Shown: positions 6,691-12,316 of the stretch, in pieces
How the letters are laid out: each line of letters starts with the position of its first letter
How positions within the stretch are numbered: position 1 is the first letter of the stretch
DNA from: Bacteroidota bacterium
GTDB taxonomy: Bacteria > Bacteroidota > Bacteroidia > Chitinophagales > Chitinophagaceae
Assembly: GCA_023409975.1 (NCBI GenBank)
Contig: JAEYQO010000124.1
Span: 1-12,316 of the forward strand
Direction: 5' to 3'
Length of the DNA stretch: 12,316 nucleotides
Notes under the pieces: generated by a model
What the model saw: the letters and a program-made list of their open reading frames with translations, nothing else
What the model was told of the DNA's origin: nothing
Databases searched by the model: none
Position numbers and translations under genes: made by a program

Positions 6691-6698
6691 TAACTTTG
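6691..6698 (+). promoter_or_regulatory. -7 box (TAACTTTG) of the aldo/keto reductase gene
   Basis: TAACTTTG exactly matches TAnnTTTG and lies 16 bp before the ATG at 6715. No clear -33 TTTG is present about 20 bp upstream. In the same 120-bp divergent gap there is a perfect 10-bp palindrome AATAATTATT (6619-6628). Next to it a 7/8 box, TTATTTTG on the minus strand (6616-6623), could serve the divergent gene. Confidence 0.5.
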
Positions 6699-6714
6699 AT
6701 CTAAACTCAAGATC

Positions 6715-7704
6715 ATGCAGTACAGAAGAATGGGAAAGTCAGGTCTCCAGTTGAGCGTATTATCCTTTGGCTCCTGGGTGACTTTTGGAAAACAGATCGA
6801 CGATAGTGCATCGGAAAGACTCATGTCCGTTGCTTATGATAAGGGTATCAATTTTTTTGACAACGCGGAAATCTATTCACGCGGTGAATCCGAAAAAATG
6901 ATGGGCCGGATCCTGAAGAAGACGAAATGGGAGCGATCCTCCTTTGTAGTCTCCAGTAAGGTGTTTTTTGGGTGGAGAGGTGAGCAGAATAGGCCTAATC
7001 AGACGGGTTTGAGCCGTAAGCATATCATGGAAGCCTGTCATGAAGCGCTCGAACGTTTTCAACTGGATTATCTCGATCTCTATTTCTGCCACAGACCGGA
7101 TAAGAACGTACCTATGGAAGAAGTGGTGCGCACTATGAATATACTCATTCAGCAGGGAAAGATCCTGTACTGGGGTACGTCTGAATGGAGCGGTGCAGAG
7201 ATCGTAGAAGCGCATATGATCGCGCGTCAGCTTGGACTGGAACCTCCTGCGGTTGAACAACCCGAATACAACCTCTTCCAGCGATTCAAAATGGAAGTGG
7301 ATTATTATACCGTTTTTAAGAACCTTGGTATGGGTACCACAATCTGGAGTCCACTCGCCTCAGGACTGCTGACTGGAAAATACAACGACGGTATACCGGA
7401 AGGGTCACGACTTGCACTGGAAGGTTTTAGCTGGCTGAAGGACCGGACGCTGACAGAACAACGTGTAGCCAGCGTCAGGGAGCTTACCAAACTGGCTGCG
7501 AAGCTTAACACACCCATGTCAACACTGGCAGTTGCCTGGTGTATCCGCAATCCCAATGTAACAACGGCCATTCTGGGGGCTACCCGCGAAGAACAACTTC
7601 GGGAGAACCTGAAAGCACTGGATGTTTTGCCATTATTGACAGAGGATGTGCTGGAGGAGATAGAGAACATTATGCAGACAAAACCACTGGCGCCGGCATA
7701 CTAA
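6715..7704 (+). CDS. Aldo/keto reductase, Kv-beta/YghZ-like
   Basis: A 329-residue NADPH-dependent aldo/keto reductase with a TIM-barrel fold, expected in the cytosol and reducing aldehydes or ketones; the natural substrate cannot be read from the sequence. The complete catalytic tetrad is visible: D49 and Y54 in FFDNAEIYSRGESE, K82 in VVSSKVFFGW and H126 in DLYFCHRPDKNVPMEE. Further family marks are YRRMGKSGLQLSVLSFG at the start, YWGTSEWSG, QPEYNLFQR, the cofactor loop SPLASGLLTGKYNDG, and the C-terminal NVTTAILGATREEQLRENLKAL that binds the cofactor's 2'-phosphate side. The WG/FG-type spacing and the QPEYN motif place it with the potassium-channel beta-subunit-like branch (AKR6/AKR14 style) rather than the sugar reductases. 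It starts after a TAACTTTG box and is followed 51 bp later by the YihY-family gene on the same strand. Confidence 0.93.
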   Translation: MQYRRMGKSGLQLSVLSFGSWVTFGKQIDDSASERLMSVAYDKGINFFDNAEIYSRGESEKMMGRILKKTKWERSSFVVSSKVFFGWRGEQNRPNQTGLSRKHIMEACHEALERFQLDYLDLYFCHRPDKNVPMEEVVRTMNILIQQGKILYWGTSEWSGAEIVEAHMIARQLGLEPPAVEQPEYNLFQRFKMEVDYYTVFKNLGMGTTIWSPLASGLLTGKYNDGIPEGSRLALEGFSWLKDRTLTEQRVASVRELTKLAAKLNTPMSTLAVAWCIRNPNVTTAILGATREEQLRENLKALDVLPLLTEDVLEEIENIMQTKPLAPAY

Positions 7705-7726
7705 AAATCGCCTGGCGCAGTTTTAT

Positions 7727-7781
7727 TAGCTCCTGATCGATATACCTGGGTTTCAATGCCGGTAAACAGAATCAGGAGCTA
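7727..7781 (+). promoter_or_regulatory. Perfect 11-bp inverted repeat enclosing the YihY-family start codon
   Basis: TAGCTCCTGAT (7727-7737) and ATCAGGAGCTA (7771-7781) are exact reverse complements separated by 33 bases, and the ATG at 7756-7758 lies in that loop. The left arm is intergenic; the right arm encodes residues Ile-Arg-Ser-Tyr of the protein. As RNA it would form an 11-bp stem holding the start codon in the loop. As DNA it could be a bipartite operator. It is not followed by a T-run, so it is not a standard terminator. Confidence 0.55.
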
Positions 7782-8727
7782 TTTTCGTTTGTTAGTGAAT
7801 GCAGGAAAGGAATTTGCTGCAGACAATGTCGTTAAGCTAAGCGCTTCACTGGCCTATTACACTGTATTCTCCATCGGTCCCCTGTTTCTGGTGATCATTT
7901 CTCTGGTGGGACTCTTTTTCGATGAAAGACGTGTTACTTCAAACATCCGCTACCAAATTTCCAATATGCTGGGTCCCGAGGGTGCGCAAGGCATTATGAA
8001 CATTATCGAGAAGATGCAGGCCCAGACTGATCCGGCACGCTTCAGTATTATCGGGCTGGTTATTCTGGTCTTTGGTGCTACTACCATCTTTGCCGATATT
8101 CAGGATTCGATCAACTACATCTGGTCCATCAGAGCGAAGCCTAAAAAAGGCTGGCTTAAATTTTTGAAGAACCGGCTGCTATCCTTTTCGATGGTGGCAG
8201 GCATCGGTTTCCTGCTTCTGGTCTCCCTTCTGCTGAATACCCTTATGGATCTTTTAATGGACTACCTGAGGCAATTGTTCGTGCAGGAAGTTCTGACAGG
8301 GATACGGATCGTTGGCAACCTGGTGCTTTATGCTGTAATATCATCACTATTTGCAGTGATCTATAAGGTACTTCCGGACGCGCAGATCCGATGGAAGGAT
8401 GCTTTTGTAGGAGCTACATTCACCGGTTTACTTTTTCTTTTTGGTAAGTTCCTGATAGGTTTTTATCTCGCCAGTTCTGATCCCGCCAGTACCTATGGTG
8501 CCGCTGCCTCAGTGATCATCATTTTATCCTGGGTCTACTATTCATCCATCATCTTATATTTCGGGGCGGAGTTTACCAAAGTATATGCGCTCACTTTCGG
8601 TAGTGGCATTACGCCAAACGAAACGGCCGTATTCATCATTAAGCAGGAAGCCAAAGAATTGCCGGAGCGAGCCCAAGTGAAATCAAAAGACCTGCTTCAC
8701 GGCATTGATCCGGATGAACCTGAATAG
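7756..8727 (+). CDS. YihY/BrkB-family inner-membrane protein
   Basis: A 323-residue multi-pass membrane protein of the YihY/virulence factor BrkB family (once misnamed RNase BN); the molecular function of the family is unsettled. Recognisable marks are KLSASLAYYTVFSIGPLFLV (residues ~27-46), the FGATTIFADIQDSINYIW segment (~105-122), KVLPDAQIRWKDAFVGATF (~207-225) and the C-terminal YGAAASVIIILSWVYYSSI plus ILYFGAEFTKVYA blocks. About six membrane segments are expected, with a charged cytosolic tail (ELPERAQVKSKD). The length is normal. The start codon lies inside a perfect inverted repeat. The last 45 bp overlap, tail to tail, the 3' end of the flippase gene on the other strand, leaving no room for a terminator between them. 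It may be co-transcribed with the aldo/keto reductase, 51 bp upstream; no promoter box is seen in that gap. Confidence 0.92.
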   Translation: MPVNRIRSYFRLLVNAGKEFAADNVVKLSASLAYYTVFSIGPLFLVIISLVGLFFDERRVTSNIRYQISNMLGPEGAQGIMNIIEKMQAQTDPARFSIIGLVILVFGATTIFADIQDSINYIWSIRAKPKKGWLKFLKNRLLSFSMVAGIGFLLLVSLLLNTLMDLLMDYLRQLFVQEVLTGIRIVGNLVLYAVISSLFAVIYKVLPDAQIRWKDAFVGATFTGLLFLFGKFLIGFYLASSDPASTYGAAASVIIILSWVYYSSIILYFGAEFTKVYALTFGSGITPNETAVFIIKQEAKELPERAQVKSKDLLHGIDPDEPE

Positions 8728-10119
8728 CAACATCAAAACGCCTCCCAGGGCAGCGAGAATTATAAGCTGAATCACCCAGAACAGCGGAAGCATCTGGACG
8801 ACAAAACCACCTATTACGAGTAGCAGAGCATAGCCAATAAATCTGAAAGCCCAGAGCGGCCGTTTTTCCAGGCTGGTCTGTCGCTGTGAAAAAAGGATAA
8901 ACGCCAGGGCTAACACAGTCTGAGTCACAAATGCGGTGGCCGCAGCTCCAATCGCTGCATACTGAGGGATTAGCAGAAAGTTCAGTCCGAGATTGATCAC
9001 CACTCCTGTGAGCGCAATCCTGTTCAGCAGTTTCAGGCTCCCGTTCGCTGTAAGAAGGGTGGAATATATATTGGAAAGACTAAACGCGGGAAATGCCAGC
9101 ATCAGCAAGCTGAAAACGATTCCATCTGTTTCAGTAGCATGACTGTACAGCGCCTGCATGATGTGATCGCTGAAAAAGATACCGCTTATGGCCACCAGGA
9201 GGGAGGCTGGAAGCAGCAGGTTGACACACAATTCCACGATGGGACGTACGGCCTCCTTCTTTGCCAGCATCCTTCCAAAAACCGGAAGTAGCATGGTGGC
9301 CACCATCAATCCAAACATGTTCCCCACATCCAACAGACGATACGCAGCCGCGTAAATGCCGGCCTGTTCCTTACCGGCTTCTCCGGAAAGACGTTCCACG
9401 AGCATCATATCAGCTCTGGTATAGATCGACATCAGGAAAATCAGTACAGCATAGGGCATGCTCTGTCTTACAATCGAGAGGACCTTAGGAGCATTTAAGG
9501 AAAAACGCAGAGGCACCCTCGCAATCTTTTTCAATAGGATGATCCCTATCAGAAAAGCCAGCCCGTAGCAAACGATCTGTGCCTGAATAAACCACTCAAT
9601 ACGAAAGGCTTCAGCAGTCTGGGGAAGAAACAGCAAGGCCCCGCAGACAATGATCATAAGACTCCGGTCGACTACAGACAGGACACCATCGGCTTTGAAC
9701 TTGTGCAGACCGGAAGCATTGCTCCTTACAAACAGCATGATGGAATTAAGAGACTGAATCAACAGTACACCAAACAGTAGCCCCAGTTCCCGGCCACTAT
9801 AACCGAAAGCCAGGCCGATCAGGCAAACAATCAGAAGATATAGCACGCTCAATAACACCCGCGCGGTGAGCATAGCCGGGAAAAGCGTTTTGATCTTTCC
9901 CGGAAACTGAGCCAGGGTGCGACTATTATAATTGTTGATCCCAAAGTCCAGCAGAATCTGAAACACAAGTCCCAGATTAAAAAGGGCCTGGTAGATGCCA
10001 TACTCTTCATGACCCACCCTGTTCTGCACATTGCGGTCGATCAGGAAGATCCAGACTGGTTTGATCAGCAGGTTTACAGCGATGATAAACAATAAGTTCC
10101 TGGCGAAAAACCTGCGCAT
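8683..10119 (-). CDS. Wzx-like polysaccharide/oligosaccharide flippase (MOP superfamily)
   Basis: A 478-residue inner-membrane protein with about 12-14 hydrophobic segments over its whole length, matching the polysaccharide synthase/flippase (PST) branch of the MOP superfamily. It would move lipid-linked glycan units from the cytosolic to the periplasmic face. The N-terminus has the conserved pattern common in Bacteroidota flippases: LLIKPVWIFLIDRNVQNRVG, then EEYGIYQALFNLG, then LLDFGINNYNSRTLAQFP. Later marks include SMPYAVLIFLMSIYTRADMM and the AGIYAAAYRLLDVGNMFG helix, both usual in the second half. Start at the ATG 10117-10119. The gene is divergent from a glycosyltransferase gene 55 bp away, which supports a surface-glycan role. 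The 3' end overlaps the YihY-family gene by 45 bp in opposite orientation. The specific glycan cannot be inferred. Confidence 0.92.
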   Translation of the reverse strand: MRRFFARNLLFIIAVNLLIKPVWIFLIDRNVQNRVGHEEYGIYQALFNLGLVFQILLDFGINNYNSRTLAQFPGKIKTLFPAMLTARVLLSVLYLLIVCLIGLAFGYSGRELGLLFGVLLIQSLNSIMLFVRSNASGLHKFKADGVLSVVDRSLMIIVCGALLFLPQTAEAFRIEWFIQAQIVCYGLAFLIGIILLKKIARVPLRFSLNAPKVLSIVRQSMPYAVLIFLMSIYTRADMMLVERLSGEAGKEQAGIYAAAYRLLDVGNMFGLMVATMLLPVFGRMLAKKEAVRPIVELCVNLLLPASLLVAISGIFFSDHIMQALYSHATETDGIVFSLLMLAFPAFSLSNIYSTLLTANGSLKLLNRIALTGVVINLGLNFLLIPQYAAIGAAATAFVTQTVLALAFILFSQRQTSLEKRPLWAFRFIGYALLLVIGGFVVQMLPLFWVIQLIILAALGGVLMLLFRFIRINAVKQVF

Positions 10120-10126
10120 GAGGCTC

Positions 10127-10156
10127 GAAAGATATTGTCAGGTCTAAAACCACAAA
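10127..10156 (-). promoter_or_regulatory. Candidate promoter of the flippase gene
   Basis: On the minus strand, TTTG (10153-10156) is followed after an 18-bp spacer by TATCTTTC (10127-10134), a 7/8 match to TAnnTTTG, with the ATG seven bases further. A second, perfect box TAATTTTG occupies 10153-10160 and would give a leader of about 28 nt, but lacks an obvious -33. Either or both could be used; the sequence does not decide. Confidence 0.4.
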
Positions 10157-10160
10157 ATTA

Positions 10161-10168
10161 TATTTTTG
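10161..10168 (+). promoter_or_regulatory. -7 box (TATTTTTG) of the glycosyltransferase gene
   Basis: TATTTTTG matches TAnnTTTG exactly and abuts the minus-strand TAATTTTG box at 10153-10160, so the two -7 elements stand back to back. The ATG at 10175 is only six bases downstream. A TTG at 10135-10137 lies 23 bp upstream, slightly longer than the usual spacing. Confidence 0.5.
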
Positions 10169-10174
10169 CGCCCA

Positions 10175-11308
10175 ATGCGCATTGCTGTCAATACAAGGCT
10201 GCTTTTGAAGGGCAAGCTGGAGGGAATAGGCTGGTACACCAATGAGACATTGAAGAGAATCGTCCAGGCTCACCCTGAACATGAATTCATTTTCTTCTTC
10301 GACAGGCCCTACGACCCATCCTTCGTTTTTGCTGACAATGTTACTCCCGTCGTCGTCGGACCACAGGCAAGACACCCGGTCCTGTTCTATACCTGGTTCG
10401 ATCTGCGCCTGCCATACATGATGAGGAAGTACAAGGCGGATCTATTTCTGTCCACTGATGGGATGATGTCGCTTCGTTCGGACATTCCCACCTGTGTGGT
10501 AATGCACGATCTTGCTTTCGAGCATTATCCGGAACACCTGATTACGAGTCATCGGTATTACTACAGAAAGTTCTCTCCGATGTTTGCCCGCAAGGCGAAC
10601 CGGATCGTTACCGTCTCGGAATATTCAAAGAATGATATAGCCAGGCGCTATAATATAGACCCCGCTAAAATTGACGTGTCCTACAACGGAGCGCATGAAG
10701 AGTATAGGCCCCTGTCATGGGAAGAGAAAGAGGCTGTGAAAGCGGAGTATGCCGAGGGCTGTGAGTACTTTGTATATGCCGGCGCCCTTCATCCAAGAAA
10801 AAACATTGTAAACCTTCTGAAGGCCTTCGTGAGGTTTAAAAAGCGTCAGCGTTCTAATATGAAGCTCGTGATGGTAGGCCGGCTTGCGTGGAATTTCAAG
10901 GAGATAGTTGAGGCTAAGGAGAAAATGCCTTTCAAAGATGATGTGAAGTGGGTGGGCTACCTCGATGTCAATGAACTGGCCAGAGTTATGGGTGGTGCCT
11001 ATGCACTCACCTACGTATCTTTATTTGAAGGATTTGGAATACCTATTCTGGAGGCTTTACAGTGCCAGGTTCCAGCGATCATCTCCAACACCTCCTCCAT
11101 GCCTGAAGTGGGTGGGGCTGCTGCCCTGCTTGCCAATCCGGAGGACCCGGAAGATATTGCCGTGCAAATGGAGAAGCTGTATAAGGATGAGGCACTCCGC
11201 GAACAACTGATCAAAGCGGCACCTGAACAGGTGAGCAAGTTCGGTTGGGATAAAACTGCTGCGGTCCTTTGGGATAGTATGATGCAATGCAAAGGGGAGG
11301 AAATGTAA
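10175..11308 (+). CDS. GT4-type (GT-B fold) glycosyltransferase
   Basis: A 377-residue retaining glycosyltransferase of the GT1/GT4 style, expected to add a sugar from a nucleotide donor to a lipid-linked or surface glycan at the cytosolic membrane face. The N-terminal domain starts MRIAVNTRLLLKGKLEGIGWY and includes VVMHDLAFEHYPE (~108-120) and the linker ANRIVTVSEYSKNDIARRY (~141-159). The C-terminal nucleotide-sugar domain has FVYAGALHPRKNIVNLLKAF (~199-218, with R208 and K209), LVMVGRL and VKWVGYLDVNELARVM. The E-x7-E motif SLFEGFGIPILEAL gives E285 and E293, followed by SNTSSMPEVGGAAALLANP. All canonical donor-binding residues are present. The ATG at 10175 is preferred to the in-frame TTG at 10166, which overlaps the promoter box. 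The sugar and linkage cannot be told; the architecture is common among mannosyl- and rhamnosyl-type enzymes. It neighbours a flippase and a GT-C-like gene. Confidence 0.93.
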   Translation: MRIAVNTRLLLKGKLEGIGWYTNETLKRIVQAHPEHEFIFFFDRPYDPSFVFADNVTPVVVGPQARHPVLFYTWFDLRLPYMMRKYKADLFLSTDGMMSLRSDIPTCVVMHDLAFEHYPEHLITSHRYYYRKFSPMFARKANRIVTVSEYSKNDIARRYNIDPAKIDVSYNGAHEEYRPLSWEEKEAVKAEYAEGCEYFVYAGALHPRKNIVNLLKAFVRFKKRQRSNMKLVMVGRLAWNFKEIVEAKEKMPFKDDVKWVGYLDVNELARVMGGAYALTYVSLFEGFGIPILEALQCQVPAIISNTSSMPEVGGAAALLANPEDPEDIAVQMEKLYKDEALREQLIKAAPEQVSKFGWDKTAAVLWDSMMQCKGEEM

Positions 11309-11342
11309 TTGCCTTTAATATCTTTATGGGAAATCCTTTAGT

Positions 11343-12316
11343 TTGAAGGTCCCTAAACGTCTCGCCCACCCCGGAAGTCTTTTTGTAGCTTTTTGGTTAT
11401 TACTCATCCTGATATATGGACCAGCATATAAGGCTGGCTGGTTTACAGATTTCCTCGATACAGTTTACTTAGCCCGGACACAGTCGTTTTCAGATTTCAT
11501 CAACAGAGCTGGAATCATCAACAAGAGTTTCTACCAGCTGACTCAGATTCTGCTGTATGGTTTAATTCATTTATTCGGCGTAAGCGCGGTTTCATGGCTG
11601 CTTCTTTTCACAGGCCTACATGCGTTGAACGGCGTACTGGCTATCCGTTTTTTCAGCCGCTTTCTATCCTTGTTGAACTATAATGGATCCACAGCAGCTA
11701 TTTTGGGAGTGGTGTTTTTCCTGTTTAATCCGGTTCAGGCGGAGGTACTGATTTGGCGGGCTTCATTTCACTATCTCACGGGATTGGCCATAATATTGCT
11801 TATTCTGAACTGGACCATTTCCTGGTTACACAAACCCTCTAGCAGACTTCTGTTGCAGATACTTGTTCTTTTTTTAGCATCAACATTCACGCTTGAAATA
11901 TTTTATCTTACTCCGGCCTTTGTATGTGTGATCCTGATTGCTCTTTTCTGGTCAAAGTCCATTGATTACAGGCTGTTTATCAAAGGTATTAAGCAGATTT
12001 TTCTTCCTTTAGCAGGTATTTGGATAGTTTACTGGATTAGTTTCAATGTAATACATGGTCAATCAATTGCTCATTATGATTTTAACCTGCAGGAGGCTTT
12101 TAGCTGGCAAAGCGCAGGTCCGAAGTTGTTGAGGAATCTCGTCCACGTATGGTTTGCGGAGTATTTTTTTCCGGGTGCTATCAGATCGGAGTTTTATAGT
12201 GTGGCTGCTGGTAAGGCTGCGCGGTATTTCCTGGCTATAGTAATTCTTTTCACAGTACTCGCAGGTTTTATTCGATTCAGAAAAATGCGTCCTGTTTGGA
12301 AGGTGGTCTACACTAG
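11343..12316 (+). CDS. Multi-pass membrane protein, GT-C-like (3' end missing; TTG start)
   Basis: An open frame of at least 324 codons runs to the window end without a stop. After the in-frame TAA at 11316 the only plausible start is TTG at 11343; the next in-frame ATG is near the window end. The product is very hydrophobic with roughly 8-9 membrane segments. After the first segment (SLFVAFWLLLILIYGPAY) comes the loop GWFTDFLDTVYLARTQ with D36 and D39, where GT-C enzymes carry their acidic catalytic residue. Residues 129-138 (NPVQAEVLIW) resemble the HPxxxEAVAW-type motif of TMTC-like GT-C proteins. A GT-C polyprenyl-sugar-dependent transferase is therefore plausible but not proved. It follows the GT4 gene by 34 bp. 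A 7/8 -7 box TATCTTTA (11319-11326) lies 16 bp before the TTG. A six-codon ORF (ATG 11326, TGA 11344-11346) overlaps the TTG start. Confidence 0.72.
   Translation, partial: MKVPKRLAHPGSLFVAFWLLLILIYGPAYKAGWFTDFLDTVYLARTQSFSDFINRAGIINKSFYQLTQILLYGLIHLFGVSAVSWLLLFTGLHALNGVLAIRFFSRFLSLLNYNGSTAAILGVVFFLFNPVQAEVLIWRASFHYLTGLAIILLILNWTISWLHKPSSRLLLQILVLFLASTFTLEIFYLTPAFVCVILIALFWSKSIDYRLFIKGIKQIFLPLAGIWIVYWISFNVIHGQSIAHYDFNLQEAFSWQSAGPKLLRNLVHVWFAEYFFPGAIRSEFYSVAAGKAARYFLAIVILFTVLAGFIRFRKMRPVWKVVYT

Noticed and set aside
7690..7725. Terminator between the aldo/keto reductase and YihY genes
   Set aside because: GCGCC/GGCGC gives only a 5-bp stem with a 19-nt loop, and the left arm is inside the coding sequence.
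10166..10174. TTG start at 10166 for the glycosyltransferase
   Set aside because: The TTG overlaps the TATTTTTG box; MRIAVNTR from the ATG at 10175 is the standard GT4 beginning.
1..12316. Mobile element, prophage, toxin-antitoxin or defence system
   Set aside because: No transposase, integrase, terminal repeat, target duplication, small toxin-antitoxin pair or recognisable defence domain was found on either strand.

Overview
The window looks like chromosomal DNA from a Bacteroidota bacterium, most likely of the Chitinophagaceae/Sphingobacteriia type. The evidence is a type IX secretion (T9SS) C-terminal sorting domain, TAnnTTTG-type -7 promoter boxes upstream of several genes, A-rich leaders that mostly lack Shine-Dalgarno sequences, and a Wzx-like flippase whose N-terminus has the sequence style common in this phylum. 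I see no rRNA or tRNA gene, CRISPR array, transposase, integrase or phage gene. The content is mostly housekeeping and cell-envelope genes.

Layout. (1) 1-985: the 3' part of a secreted beta-propeller-like protein ending in a T9SS type A sorting domain. (2) 1064-3986: a tight three-gene + strand operon of a DUF502 membrane protein, phosphoserine aminotransferase (serC) and a DUF1015 protein, closed by a strong hairpin terminator at 4019-4040. (3) 4064-4624 on the minus strand: a small secreted Asn/Thr/Ser-rich protein converging on that terminator. (4) 4625-5121: a non-coding stretch of about 500 bp carrying a promoter and a four-copy 11-bp tandem repeat. (5) 5122-6594 on the minus strand: an exported protein with a thioredoxin-like CxxC N-terminus and a probable propeller C-terminus. 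(6) 6715-8727 on the + strand: an aldo/keto reductase and a YihY/BrkB-family membrane protein. The YihY start codon lies in the loop of a perfect 11-bp inverted repeat. (7) 8683-10119 on the minus strand: a polysaccharide flippase that overlaps the end of the YihY gene tail to tail by 45 bp. (8) 10175 to the window end on the + strand: a GT4-type glycosyltransferase and a multi-pass membrane protein resembling GT-C glycosyltransferases, cut by the window edge.

How the genes fit together. SerC belongs to serine biosynthesis, and its close coupling to DUF1015 suggests a linked role for that uncharacterised protein. The usual Bacteroidota partner serA is not between them or elsewhere in the window. 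The flippase, glycosyltransferase and GT-C-like protein form the edge of a surface-glycan module, with the first two read from a compact divergent promoter of 55 bp.

No clearly new multi-gene system is visible. The points most worth following up are the serC-DUF1015 pairing without serA, the hairpin around the YihY start codon, the back-to-back -7 boxes and very short predicted leaders, the 11-bp helical-turn repeat, and the unclassified CxxC-propeller protein.
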